DNA of 64,000 nt from Sipunculus nudus (taxonomy: Eukaryota > Annelida > Sipuncula > Golfingiida > Sipunculidae), in assembly GCA_026874595.1 (NCBI GenBank), contig CM049317.1, positions 54,727,118-54,791,117 on the forward strand, read 5' to 3'. Below the pieces are notes generated by a model, which was not told the DNA's origin, searched no databases, and worked only from the letters and a program-made list of their open reading frames with translations. The translations under genes were made by a program, and so were the position numbers. Shown here piece after piece: positions 51,560 to 63,055 of this stretch; positions within the stretch are counted from its first letter, which is position 1; each line of letters begins with the position of its first letter.

Positions 51560-51774
51560 AAACGCCAGTTGCAAAACTTGGTTCATCTGACTTGCCGCCA
51601 GATGTTTAATGATTATTTTGGAGAGCCCCCGCCATGACATAAACACGTGGCTATAAACAGATCAAACAGGCTGTGTGCCGGCGTTTTCTGCCCTATTCTG
51701 AGAAAGGTTCAAGGGATAATCTTTAGTTAAGACTTGTCAGAGATCGGAATTGGTCCCTTTAAAGTATTTAAAGC
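51560..51774 (+). mobile_element. 3' fragment of the TTTAAAGG-terminus MITE
   Basis: Matches the last half of the element at 35583-36058: GACTTGC(C/T)GCCAGATG, a GAGGGCC/GAGAGCC block, CAGGCTGTGTGCCGG versus CCACCTGCGTGCGG, and a terminus GGTCCCTTTAAA. The 5' half, with its inverted terminal repeat, is missing. Confidence 0.65.
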
Positions 51775-52237
51775 CGCATCGTGATTATTGTTCTGCGAAT
51801 TCACCAAGTGTATTTTTCATGTTTTTTTCTCGGTGAATGAACACTAAGTCCCCCGTATTTATTCAGGTTAACACTGCTCTCGCCTTAATCTCTTCATGAA
51901 ACCATGTCATGCATTTAAATGTAAAATTTTCATTCATACATGCAGCTGTCATGAAAAAATGGACGGAACTTTGTTTTTCAGGTTTTCCATTTAAAGAAGT
52001 GTTGCTAATGTTTGCATCCTTCATAATAGCTGGCCATGTTTTACTATTATTGTTTCTCCCCTGTTTATAAATATTGCCTACTCTGTACCATTTTATTTCC
52101 GGAATGAATCCGTGCGTTCATTTTTTTTGGTGACATAATCAAATTTTCATTCACCCATATTCCGTCTCTGTTTTAAATATTTTCCCATTAAAACAGGAAA
52201 AAATTGACAATCCGAGGAAAAGGAAAAAAATACTTCG

Positions 52238-52312
52238 TTGGAGGGTAAAATTTATTATAATGTTGGGAGGTATATTTGTTATATATGCTGGGAGGTATAT
52301 ATGTTATAAAAC
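52238..52312. repeat. 25-bp tandem repeat, left array (3 units)
   Basis: Three consecutive 25-base units begin at 52238, 52263 and 52288. The unit is near GTTGGGAGGTATATATG followed by TTATATAT; the first unit is diverged. The array ends where the mariner-like segment begins, and the same unit resumes on the other side at 53477. Confidence 0.75.
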
Positions 52313-53476
52313 CTGTCTTGGTGTCAAGTCTATTGATTTTTATTGTATTCAAAATCAGTTCTGTCCAAAGTGTTTATTTGGAAGGATCACCCATGCCTTT
52401 GACTGAAAGTGAGTAGGCTACCATTGAAACCTGTTGAAACTAGAAAGGATTGGATGGAAGAAGGATCGTAAAGGAATTTCCAGGTTAGGAGTGAAGTCAT
52501 GTCACATTAAATTGACGTATCGCCAAAATACGCACTACAGGGTCAGTAGCACGTAAAATTGGCAGTTGGTGACCGTAGACAGCATGTTCGGAGGAGAACA
52601 AGGACCGTTTTGAGGAACTGATATAATCCCAGGAGGAGGACCCAGGGACCCACGAATTCTCAGAGAAAGTGCAAATGATTTACAACTGAGCAAGTGTTCT
52701 GTGTAAAGAATGGCGAAAGAACTAGAGCTCAAACCCTCCAAGAGGATACGGGTATCTAGGAGGGACCAACATTTTAGAGGGAACAGAAAAACTCGCTGCC
52801 GTAACTTGAATATTCGCTACTCGGTCATTGATGTGAAAAGAATAATTATCACAGAAGAGAAAGACTTTACGTAAGAGGAAGCTAAAAATCGCCAACACGA
52901 TCGCGTTTATGGGAAACGGAAAAGAGAAATTCAACCATCTCGCCTCTATCATGAGACCTCTAGATTTTCAAAACAGATAATGGTTTCAGCTGGAGTATCC
53001 TGGAAAGGAAAAACATACATTCATTTTATTGACACTATTAGAGCCAAGGTTAATAGTGAAAGTTACATTCAGTTATTGACAATCTCTGCCGGATAGTAGG
53101 CGTCTTTATCCTACGTGTTTCAGCAAGATGGGGCTCCTTCACACACAAGTAGGGTTACCCAGGCCCATCTGGAGGAGGCTACACCAGAATTCACCATGAT
53201 GGATGATTGGCCTCCACAAAGTCCTGACTGTAACCCAACAGATTATGCCATATGGGACTCTCTGGAGGAGAGTTTCCCTTTGATGTCGAATTTTTTTACA
53301 TACTGTTTTGAATTTTACAAAATTCGCATGATTTCTGTCCGATCTATATGAAATTTTGCAGACTTTTTGATGATACCCTAAGATTAGTGTATGAGAATTT
53401 TTTTGTAAATTCGGTGTATCTATCACCAAGGAAACTTGTCAAAAAGCGGTTCACTTTTTTGGGGACACACGATAAA
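52313..53476 (+). pseudogene. Decayed Tc1/mariner (DD37D-type) transposase
   Basis: The best piece is at 53112-53280. It reads VFQQDGAPSHTS, then a helix, then WPPQSPDCNPTDY, the second and third catalytic blocks of a Tc1/mariner DDE transposase. Thirty-seven residues separate the Asp of QQDG from the Asp of NPTDY, as in the DD37D (maT-like) lineage. Upstream, broken matches continue: a helix-turn-helix-like SQEEDPGTHEF piece near 52600-52680, and RVYGKRKREIQPSRLYH and SAGVSWKGKTYIHFID between about 52890 and 53030. The reading frame is interrupted by many stops and frame shifts, so it is inactive. The segment between the flanking 25-bp repeat arrays is 1164 bases, about a full element length. 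I could not see convincing terminal inverted repeats. It lies antisense within the tachykinin-like gene intron. Confidence 0.85.
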
Positions 53477-53551
53477 CGTTGCGAAGTAGATATGTTATAT
53501 ATGTTGGGAGGTATATATGTAACATAGGTTGGGAGGTATGTATGGTTTAAG
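53477..53551. repeat. 25-bp tandem repeat, right array (3 units)
   Basis: Units begin at 53477, 53502 and 53527 and share GTTGGGAGGTAT with the left array at 52238-52312. The array lies between the mariner remnant and the signal-peptide exon, ending 29 bases from the splice donor. Confidence 0.75.
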
Positions 53552-53580
53552 TAAAACTGAAAGTTGGCTTGTGTATGTAC

Positions 53581-53697
53581 CTTTGTTAATCTCCTCAGAT
53601 ACTCCCGTAGTCTGGCGAAACTTTCGTCATCTGCAACGGAAATGCCAATTGTTCCTCCGACGAGAAAGAGCACAATCACCGAGACACAGACGTTCAT
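53581..53697 (-). CDS. Tachykinin-related neuropeptide precursor, signal-peptide exon
   Basis: The ATG at 53697-53695 opens 39 codons that begin MNVCVSVIVLFLVGGTIG. This is a short N-region, a hydrophobic core and a likely signal peptidase site after ISVA (residues 19-22), followed by an acidic DDESFARLREYLRR start of the propeptide. The exon ends in AAG directly before a GTACAT donor (53580 downward). It begins at 53722 after a strong pyrimidine-rich acceptor ending TTTCAG (53723-53725), so 25 bases of 5' UTR are present and at least one more UTR exon lies further up (above 53726); I could not locate it. Its phase-0 end joins cleanly to the peptide exon at 50704, giving a 139-residue precursor with the classic signal, spacer, KR-peptide-GKR layout. 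The intron of 2876 bases holds a mariner remnant in the opposite orientation. The start is chosen because it is the only Met that yields a signal peptide. Confidence 0.82.
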
Positions 53698-54795
53698 ATT
53701 CGGTATTCTTTCGGGTTCTTGTCTGAAATAAAAATAAAAATATACAGTGCGTCATCCTGTTATTTCACCCTCAAAAGGATTATATAATATTAAGTGATAT
53801 TTTCTTTCCAGTACTGCATTAGATTTTTTCTCTGTGTTCAAAAATAATATATACACCATGGTTTTTTCATTCCAACCATCTTATGTGCGTTGACACTGGT
53901 GTAAGTTGGTATTGTTTATTGTGACATGGGGTGAGGGGGGAGTGAATGAAGTGAACAGAGATTCTTGCAGTATTCAAGGACCTTTTATCTAATTTAAATT
54001 TAGGCTCAATATTTATTTAACATGAATAGCATTTGAACTATAAAGTAAACAAAAACTTTCCTAGAGCTTGTCTGGTGAAGGTATGTAGGTCTTTTTCTTT
54101 CCGAAGAAACTCTAAAAAGAAACACCACGTAGAAGATACAATGTAGATAATTAGTCAGCATAAACACTGATTTGTTTCTTTAGGCTATATCTGATTGTAA
54201 ATATTTATCGAATTTTACGTGACGTTTATTCTAACAATTCACGAAATAGTCAAAGGAAATAACAACATGCACGATTTATTTTGTAGCTATTGAACGTTAA
54301 TTAACAGCCAACATTCTTGATGAGTTACGCTTGCCCTTATGCTGTAATAAGTAACATTAGTACACTTGCGGCAGAAATAAACGTAATTTCGCAGCCTTTA
54401 ATCCCTTCAAGAAATTGCGTTTCCGCGCCGGGCCGGACCTTTGCAATTTCGGGACAATTACGTGCTCGCCAGAGGTCAGAAATGGGACGGATAATTATGC
54501 CCGCGAAACTGCAGACCTAATTGTTATGTTTTCAAAGAGCCCAAGGTCGCGCGGTGCTTCCACTTGATTTCAATGAAGGATACATTTCTTCAGAAAAAGA
54601 GTACACTGGCCTTTAACAGATTAGTTTATTTATCTAAATTTAAAATTAATTTGATGTCAATTATGGGCATCCGCTTGACGCTGAAATATAGATATATACA
54701 ATAAAATGAAATGTTTTCCTAAATAAAAAAAGAGAAAATTTTATCAGCGTTGGCTCTGCAATATAGTATGGTTGCCTTTTTTGTTTTCCTGAGTA

Positions 54796-54880
54796 ACAAA
54801 TTCGCAATATTAGCAAAGGGGGTAATTATCGTGGAAATAAAACCTTTCTGAATAAGTTGCCACATCTTCACTAGTGAACA
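54796..54880. repeat. TTTCGCGA-motif repeat, member 7 (decayed)
   Basis: AACAAATTCGCAATATTAGC, GGTAATTATCGTGGAAATAA, AACCTTTCTGAA. CpG words are partly mutated. Confidence 0.4.
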
Positions 54881-55115
54881 GTAATTTATTTTATAGCTTC
54901 AATCGCATCTCATATAAATACATTGTGCCGGTATCAGGATAAGTATACATTTTATGTTACCCGTAATTAATAGATAATAATACTTATAAATCTGTCTTTA
55001 ATGCATGAAGAATATCCACCTGTTCGATGTTCCCGTAGCTGCATGTCCAATTGTTAAGATTTTGCGTACATTTTAGGTAACTGATATAACAATTTATATA
55101 TACATTGTGTAAGTT

Positions 55116-55205
55116 ACTGTATGGTAAATCGAGAAAATGGAGCCTTGCAAAATACAGAAGAAGTGTAAATCGCGAATATTTAAACTCGCGAATACGAAGC
55201 AAACC
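55116..55205. repeat. TTTCGCGA-motif repeat, member 8
   Basis: ACTGTATGGTAAATCGAG, GTGTAAATCGCGAATATTTA, AACTCGCGAATACGAAGC. Confidence 0.55.
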
Positions 55206-56931
55206 AGAGAAAATGGGATTATATATCTAAGCAGTAACAAGAACGGAGTCTACTCTCTGAGCTGCCAGGCGCTGAAAACAATTGCCGTATTTGCACTAAA
55301 ATTTGAATAAATCGATTTAGGCTTAAGTAAAGCGAACTACAGTGCGAACGCTAAGTGGACTATTTCGCGACATGAGTAAACAGGTAAAGTATAATCCAGG
55401 TGAGATGCAAACCCAGTGCGGATACCGACCTAGCAGGAACAAACCATTAAAGTTAGATATTAAATAACACGAGGCAGACGCGTGGTCAACTGGTACTTTC
55501 GACCAGAGATAAAAGTATGTGAAACAAAATGAGATTGTATACACCTAAACTTCCTGAATTGAATAGCACAAAAAAACTCATCCCCAGAAAGCGTTGGTAC
55601 ATTTTCATGGTATTGGCCTTTCTATTGATGCCTAATACATTGTATTATACAATTGTGTAATTTTGTCGTCAAAGCCTTTATTACTAAAAAATCGCCCTAG
55701 TGGCTTATAATTTAACTAAAACCGCTTTGCATTGACAGTTATATAAAAACTAAACTATCAGGATTCCATGTTTTGTCTATCGACCATTAAATTAGAAAAT
55801 TGCCCTCTTGCACTATATTTTCATTGTTCTCTTTTAATTGTTTTTATCGTTTTTTTTCCGTAGAACAATATTTTTGTTTACGTGGGCAAACTGGAAACAC
55901 ATAACATTTTTATATATGATGATAATTTGCTTGTGAATCAGTCAAGAAATAAAATAAAATATATCTCCATGACTGAACTGGGAATATTGTATTAAACGGT
56001 CACCCTTTTCCCTGCTGTATTGTTTTATTTGCTAAATTTAACGTATAAAATGTATAAGAAAAATGTCAGATATCGACAATTAAATAAAAATAAAAAACGG
56101 TTTTAATCTCTATGACGTAAACAACCCCTGTCCTCTGAAACGACAGAATATTTCAATAAAAGAACGATAGATGTCCATCCTTTTTTCCTGTTACATTTTT
56201 AATAATTTTTAGCATGTATATGAAAAATGAAAATTATTTAGCTTTTGATCAGATATCGAGACTTAAATATCCGAACATTGGCCCTTAATGGTTTTCATCT
56301 CTATGACGTAAGCGGCCTCTGCCCTCGGTAGCGACAGAATATATCAATTAACGTGCGATAATGTTTAGCGATACATCATAGGAGCTAGGTTAATCGGGGT
56401 AGCTTTGGTTTTGCCTTGGAAGTTATCCTGTCACGCTGTAGGCCTCACAATACGGGCGCACCCCATGGTGACACGAGCATGGCCGAAAAGGCTTGGGCAG
56501 CTTATTATTAGCTGTGATATTTATAAAACTGAACAGGTCAAGGGTTTTGTCTTTGGGCTTGATAACAAGAATATGATTGTGCTATAACTTATAATAAAGG
56601 CTGGTTTACTGTAATAAACGAGCCGTGGTCTAAACGGTCATGAAATCCACAATTCATAATATTGTGAACGATCCGTTCGTCATCAAGTCCTTCGGGTAAC
56701 ATAGCTCGCCAAGGGATCCAAGAGACATAACCCTTAATCTGTTATAAAATACTGCATCCATTTTTGCCTTTAACGTCTGGAACAATCTGTTTATAACATA
56801 TAAGAATTTAACAATAAAGTTCAACCTCCGCACAGGGTCAAGATCTATTGAGACAGATGATAGGCCCCTGCAATTGCTTGTTCATCCGGCACTGTACGAC
56901 AGCAGCCTTGAGGCAACCACTGTATACAAAC

Positions 56932-57084
56932 ATGGCGGACCACATGGACCCGGAAACCTTGGAACTGCTCGGCCGAATTTGCATTCTTCCGAGACCACCC
57001 GAAGATGAGGCGAGGTATTCCGAGTGGGACCTGGACGTCACCCAAGAATCACCCAAATTACCAAACACGTGTTTAAACCGGGTG
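56932..57084 (+). CDS. Candidate 5' coding exon, unknown product
   Basis: ATG at 56932 in AAACATGGCGGAC context opens MADHMDPETLELLGRICIL, continues PRPPEDEARYSEWDLDV and stays open to 57273. The first 50 codons look coding (acidic, Leu/Pro-balanced, GC-richer than surroundings), while the part after about 57085 turns AT-rich and hydrophobic, so a donor probably lies near 57016-57080 (for example CGAG|GTATTC or CCGG|GTGACA). AAnATGGCGG is also the binding word of YY1-type factors, common at starts of housekeeping genes. No family recognised. Both strands are open here, so strand choice rests on the start context. The end is approximate. Confidence 0.38.
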
Positions 57085-57835
57085 ACACCTAGTATTTGTT
57101 TTTTAATACATTTAAACCACCAAGTCACCGATATCGCGCCGGAATGTAATTCGATAATATTTTTTATCGTTATGTTTGGAATAAATGTTGTCCATGCATG
57201 CTCCACTGACTTAATTATTGTAATTTGCAATTTCAATGAGCAATGGCTCGATTTGGCCGTAAAAGCGTGCTGAGTGAATCAACGTATACAGAACGTTTAT
57301 CCTTGATATTCATAGATAGACCTTCTGTGTGGAAAATGAATAAGGTTATTAGCTAAAAGACAAAGGCCGGTATAAATGGCCCGTATCGTAAACTGTCATG
57401 CAGTTACGCGACATTATTCATTTTACGAGTTCATACCTATATATAAACACACACATATATATGTGTGTGCGTGTCTGAGGGTAGGTGAGTGTGTATATAA
57501 AATGCTATGTTTGTGTGACAGATTTTAAAATCTAACATGAAGCAGTCTATTATTCTAAAATCACAGTAAACTCGTTTATACCGGTTCTCAAAAAAGGGTG
57601 TCACAGCATAAATGAAAAAAATGGGTAAAAAAAGTAAGTTATTAAAATTATTAGTCATTAGTTTGGAATAAAAGATTCCTTATCTCCAGTTTCTGTTTTC
57701 TTATGACAGTTTCAGTATGAATTTTTGCAGATCAAAGTATGCATTAATAAAACGTTACTGATATTTATATGTTGTGAAAAGTATTGTCCGAGAATCTGGA
57801 CAGTTTATCCTCAATATTTACACGCAAAGAGGGTT

Positions 57836-57852
57836 GGGGGGGGGGGGGGGGG
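57836..57852 (+). repeat. G(17) tract, poly(G) repeat family
   Basis: AGGGTTGGGGG... followed by TAGCCATGACAACATGACAC and GGCCTTCGG. Confidence 0.7.
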
Positions 57853-58138
57853 TAGCCATGACAACATGACACTCAGGCCTTCGGAAAAAAAACTGATAGG
57901 GCCTGGAGTCATGATGGCAGTCACAACAGAACGCCCATTCTAAGGGTCAGATCAAAATATTTCCTGTCTGGTATTATTTGGCATCACAGGCTTATATAGT
58001 CGTATTATATGTGCTAAATATCGAAGAAAAAATGTTGTTACACAAATATAATTACAATTATTACCTCCTTTCATCACTGTGGCACCGATTCACGTGAAGC
58101 GGTACTTCTCATTCAAAACTAAATGTGTCATGGCGCGG

Positions 58139-58554
58139 TCGTGTAAGTAAACTTGGAAGTCGGAAGCCGGAAGCCGGAAACCAACGAAAGCAGTTTAAAG
58201 CGTATACAAAATGCTAACGCTTCAATACCGTTTTGTTTTTCCCCCGATAGAATAAGATCTTTTTTATCATTCTGTGAAGAATAATAGTTTTCCATTGTTT
58301 AATCTGAACGTTATGGAAGATTTTGTCCTCGGAAGCCATCTCGGAAGTCAGTCAGAAGTGCTTGGATGTTATCCAATGTGTATAACTCGGAAGTCAAAGA
58401 GACGCACTGTGCCCAAATGCAGCTTCATTATCATTATAGTTGCATGTATACTAGTATATTAAAATTGCTTATGCTTGATTCTGCTTTTAATGAGTGTTTA
58501 ATGCAATACATGATACATAATCGAAAAACTATAAGTTCTTATTTTTTTTAATTG

Positions 58555-58603
<49 letters not shown>

Positions 58604-60172
58604 TCGGTGTTATTATCGAGAAAAGTGTGATAACGGAAATACTTCCTCTCTTATTATACTAGTATATATTTGGATGCTCTCTCAGTGGAGTAAATCACCA
58701 ATTTATGAATCGGAAAGTAATAAATATAATAATGAAATTGCAAGGGAATAAAAAAAAGTAATCTCGAAAAGAAATGAAAATTAAGAGATATTACGTCTGA
58801 ACGGGCTTGCGCCCTCTATGGATGCACCACTGAATAATAAATATGGTATAATAAACCCATATACGGCATTAAAAATACAGTTATAAATTACGCTGTCATT
58901 CAAAATAAAAAATAGTAATATATTTTCCATACGTTGAACAAATATGAAAATTCAATTTATCCAAGAAGGTTATCGCTGGAACAAACATACATGTATCATA
59001 TACAAAACGAAATGTCTTTCAATATGTTAGAGTTTAAAGATTTAAAAAAAAATGTTAAATTTATATCTTAGAAACGGGATACAACAGTCCAGATAATATA
59101 TAACATACTAATACATGTATTATTATAAAATCTGATCGATTTACGAATTTAAGCAAATATTTTTTTAAAACTAAAATTAATTCTTTTTCAAGTTTTTGAC
59201 TCTTTCTTTCAAACTTTATCAATCTCGATATTTATATTATAATAATTTCACTCCTGATGTTTCAACATCACATTTCAACTTCAAATATATGGATATTTAT
59301 TAATATATTAAAGTATGTTTGCAACTGATTGCATGATAAGGGCATATAAAAAGAAAGTGCTCCCTTCAACTTCATATTACTGTACGATAACAAGGATCTC
59401 GATAAGAAATTACGATTTTGTTAACATAATATATATAAAAATCAATGTGTGAAACCGGATCATGAAATGTAAAATATAATTTGGCATAAAGTATTACATA
59501 ATAGATAAGAGTCTAAGAGATTCATAATCCTGATGAATTATTTTTGGTCAATGGAAGAGGAAAAGGTTTTTCAATTTATACATTAAAAATAAAATAAAGT
59601 TCGAAACAATTTGTAAAAACATTAACTGGACGGTTGTTTGGTTCTGTCAAATTTTCTGTTTAAGTCTCAATGATATTAGGGTGATTTTTATAGGGGCACA
59701 TGTATAAAATATTATCAAAACCTTTATTTTTTTTCATGTTTCCACCAACATAAAATGCGGTAACAGCGTAAAATATTGATGAGTTAAAAATAATCTTGTT
59801 TTACAAAATGAAATAAAATATCAATATTCAATATATTCATATCAGCATCATGAATGTTACAAAACAGATTGAATTTATGAAAAAAATATGATACTGAAGA
59901 AACTGAAAATGCTTGACACGTGCATTTGCCATTACTGGCTTCCGAGTTTTACACATTTGGACCATAACCGGGCATTTCCGAGCAAAAAATAGTCATTAAC
60001 TTCGGATGGATAACTTTGATTATTTTACATGATGATAGAAAAGACCTTATTCTTTCAATAAAAATAAAAAGGTACTTTCCATTGATGTAGTAGCATTTTA
60101 ATTATGCTTCGATCATCGCTTTAAAAAAAGACCTTGCTTCCGACTTCGGACTTCCGAGTTTTACACATAGCC
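58139..60172. mobile_element. 2.0-kb element with long imperfect terminal inverted repeats
   Basis: The left arm (58139-58400) and the reverse complement of the right arm (60172-59927) share, in order: GTGTAA, AACT(T/C)GGAAGTC, GAAG(C/T)CGGAAGC, TTTAAAGCG, AAAATGCTA, GAATAAG(A/G)TCTTTT, TATCAT, TTATG-TCCAA and ATGTGTA-AACTCGGAAG. Roughly 60 percent similar over about 260 bases. The 1.5 kb between arms is very AT-rich with a (TA)n at 58558-58603 and no transposase. It resembles a fold-back or long-TIR non-autonomous transposon. Exact ends and target duplication were not resolved. Confidence 0.65.
58558..58603. repeat. (TA)n microsatellite
   Basis: About 22 TA units inside the long inverted-repeat element. 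Confidence 0.95.
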
Positions 60173-60499
60173 GTTTGGAAATCCCCTACCGGAAGTTATG
60201 GTTCTCCCGCTGACAGACGTGGAGACGAGTTTTTCGAGTAAAACCAGTCTCGGAATTAAAACTGCTGCACGTCTACACGTAAGTCAACCGTGGATGTAAT
60301 AATTATTATTTTCCCCAACAGAATAACGTCACTTTTGGTCTTAACTCAGGAAAATGACAGTTCGAGAAGTAGATGAAAATGAAAAAGTAGTGTCAGAAAT
60401 GGCGTGCACATCTGCACATACTAGAATTGATGCGAACCCAATAGCTTGTACTGTCACCCCATCGTCTTCAGTTCATCTAAAATCGACGTTTGGGGTGAC

Positions 60500-60600
60500 A
60501 AGCTGTCGCTAGGGGGGGGGGGGGGGGGGGGCATGACCCCCTGCCGCATCCCCATGGCTACGCCTTTGCTGGCAGCCACTGGTTGCCCTAGAAGCCGCTT
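60500..60600 (-). repeat. Poly(G) repeat fragment with GGCGTAGCCATGGGG
   Basis: G(20) at 60512-60531, then CATGACCCCCTGCCGCATCC and CCATGGCTACGCCTTTGC; the minus strand reads GCAAAGGCGTAGCCATGGGG, a second sub-type of the poly(G) repeats also hinted at near 49713-49740 (GGGGCGTTACCATAGGAT on minus). Confidence 0.6.
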
Positions 60601-61085
60601 CTCGTGCTGGCTATGGAACCAGCATTTACAGCTCCTTGGCTTTTCCTTTGGCGGAGAATCCAGAAAGAGGAACATCGATTTATATACATCACCCGACGCA
60701 AATTAGCCCCTTCCTAGCTGTACAATAACTGATCAGGTGTGAAAGGATGCAAATCTCTTTAGAAGTACAGGTTGTCTATTCGTTTTCTCAAGTAGCTATT
60801 GATTTATAAACATGGCGGACAATTAACCAAGCCGCCGTCTCACGGTCACGCGGGTACTCGTCTAAGGGCGCGAAATCCGCTACCATATTCATGTTGCCCA
60901 ATCCCCTTAGAGTGGCATTTAAAAGCAAAATAAATATTTACCTTATTTCATGGCAAGTCACTAGTGCTGTTATACAAAGATAAAGCGAGAAATAATTGGA
61001 GATACTGTGCAGAGAAATGACCCTTGCCAATTTGAACATTTGCCCTGCGTGTTGCACATATCCTGCCCTTTCCGTAGCTATTTAA

Positions 61086-61097
61086 CTGCGCATGCGC
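61086..61097. promoter_or_regulatory. NRF1-like palindrome
   Basis: CTGCGCATGCGCC contains the perfect GCGCATGCGC-type core bound by NRF1 (erect wing) factors. It lies in a GC-richer island (about 60780-61110) with CCCAAT (60897) and AAACATGGCGG (60810). No transcript start could be placed. Confidence 0.3.
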
Positions 61098-61109
61098 CGT
61101 AATCTAGCT

Positions 61110-62850
61110 TGTGTCAACAGTTCAAGCTGATATAACAATTGTTTGTAAAATTCATGTTTATTAAGCCTAATCAGAAGGAAGCTTGTTTGAAAAGTTAAAC
61201 ATAATATCTAACAATAAAATTATGCTGTGCTTTATGATAAATGTGCATTTAAAGTTTTAAATAAAAACATGTTTGGGTGAAGTTCAATCGTATTTTTATA
61301 TTCACGAGGGACGTTGCATTGAACTTTTTTAGAAAGACTGCAATTGCTTAAGCAATTCATTATTTCAGGGAATTAGTTCCCAGGGCTTATGTCACCGTGT
61401 GTATGATGTAATAATACTTTTTACACCTTTTTTTAATAATACAAGTGGCGTTTCTGTATATCACATTTGCATTTGCAATCATTATCAAATTGCATTATCT
61501 ATAGAATAATATACCTACCGATTTGTCACGGTACTGACCACAGGTCATGCCTCCGAACTTCCCGTTCTTTTGTTCCGAAGTTTCGGTACGATACAAGTAT
61601 GTCCTATGGGTTTTTTTTTTCATTAAATCAATATGCGATGGGGCTATCGAAGTCCAATCTATCAGGAAATATTTGTATCTTGTATCAAACAGGCGAACGT
61701 ATGACAAATCTCATTATATTATCATATAATACAATTGCCTATGAAAAATATTAACATAGATTATACATAAAATGAACCCATTTTCTGGAGGAATACATTT
61801 TGTTCGATCTATTTCCAAAAAAATCATGAGATTGTGTGATTTGTTCGAAAACTATTGGCACATCTATGGGCACTTTTAACTCGGTAGTGACTAAAATTTC
61901 TAGATCTCATCAAAATCTTAGTATTTCTGGGAGTGTCAGTCCCAAATTTTCAGGGGAGAATAAAAACAACATGTTTTGCTACATTTAAGTCATTTCTACA
62001 TTTTTTCTGTGACGTCACACTACGCACCAGCGAATCACATCAGATGGAATCTACATGCACAAAACAAACCCACGTGCCTTACATTTACCTGACCTCAAGC
62101 ATGCGAACTCGCATCTTCGAAAACCAGGATTTCGTAAGTCGGATGCAGGGTACCGTTGTCATATAACCATCCAGGGAGGGTAAAAAAAAATGCACAGGCA
62201 CACACATACGTTTCGCAATATCAACTGAGTTGCGAGGAAAATGTAGAGTTAGTGTCTGCTCCATCAAGAGTATGCAATCAGTTATGCAAGTAATGATGGT
62301 TACCTTAGATTCAAATAGGCATTGGCAAAAAAGAGGGGATATAAGGTAAAAGCTAAGTCTAGCATTGTATCAAACACATATTCAGTAACTGATGTCAAGA
62401 TTTGAGTCCTCATTATTGTCTAATGAGGAATCTTTCTTGATCACTTTTGAAGTATATAAAAGGTAATATTAAACTCAAAGAAAAGATCTGCGCACTTCAT
62501 TCTCAGTGAATACACCACATGATTATACAAATAACAGAGTACATTAAAGTAAACTGATATATGCCACGATATATAACATTACGTGGATTGTGGTGTGTGG
62601 ATGGAAAACATTATCATTGTTATCGGCGGTCGACGTAATGGACCATGATATGACAGGCATTATTCAGTACAAACTTTCTGTCAGTTTGCAGTGTTGAGCT
62701 CCATTGTTAATCGAATGTAGTTTAATTAATCATGATGGGAACAATTGTATGATAAAGTTTAGCGGTACTAGCGTTTCTTCTGATTTATACACCATATTTT
62801 AATCAGACCTCACTGAGTACATAGAATACCCAACGAGTCAAATTTATACA
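61110..62850. other. No gene seen
   Basis: Single-copy AT-rich DNA with short unrelated open frames only. Confidence 0.4.
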
Positions 62851-63055
62851 AAACATGTTTGCAAATATTCCATGTGTCTTCCGAGAATGTTCAATTATTA
62901 CTCCGCGTAGCACGTATGCCTCAAGAACACAATCTTACTAATATCCTATTATGTGATAAAAGTCCTGCAGGATATGCAACGAGTAAGAATAAATGGATTA
63001 TCCCTAACGTTGAAAGGCTCCGTGCACTCGACCTGGCTGAGGAACATTAATAGAT

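Larger units (their letters stand above)
50238..53722 (-). other. Transcribed span of the tachykinin-like gene (partial; 5' UTR exon missing)
   Basis: Two supported exons are 53722-53581 and 50704-50402, with an intron 53580-50705. A 3' UTR runs on from 50401; an AATAAA signal on the minus strand lies at 50243-50238, about 160 bases after the stop. The intron contains a tail fragment of a TTTAAAGG MITE (51560-51774) and a Tc1/mariner remnant (52313-53476). No promoter could be placed because the first, non-coding exon is not identified. Confidence 0.75.

Noticed and set aside
54317-54520. GC-richer patch upstream of the signal-peptide exon, considered as promoter of the tachykinin-like gene
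   Set aside because: No TATA box, initiator or donor on the minus strand could be tied to it; left unannotated.
60355-60515. Frame MTVREVDENEKVVSEMACTS after a CCCCAACAG acceptor, with GTAAGT at 60282
   Set aside because: The implied intron would be only about 40 bases and the frame ends at the poly(G) repeat; no family match.
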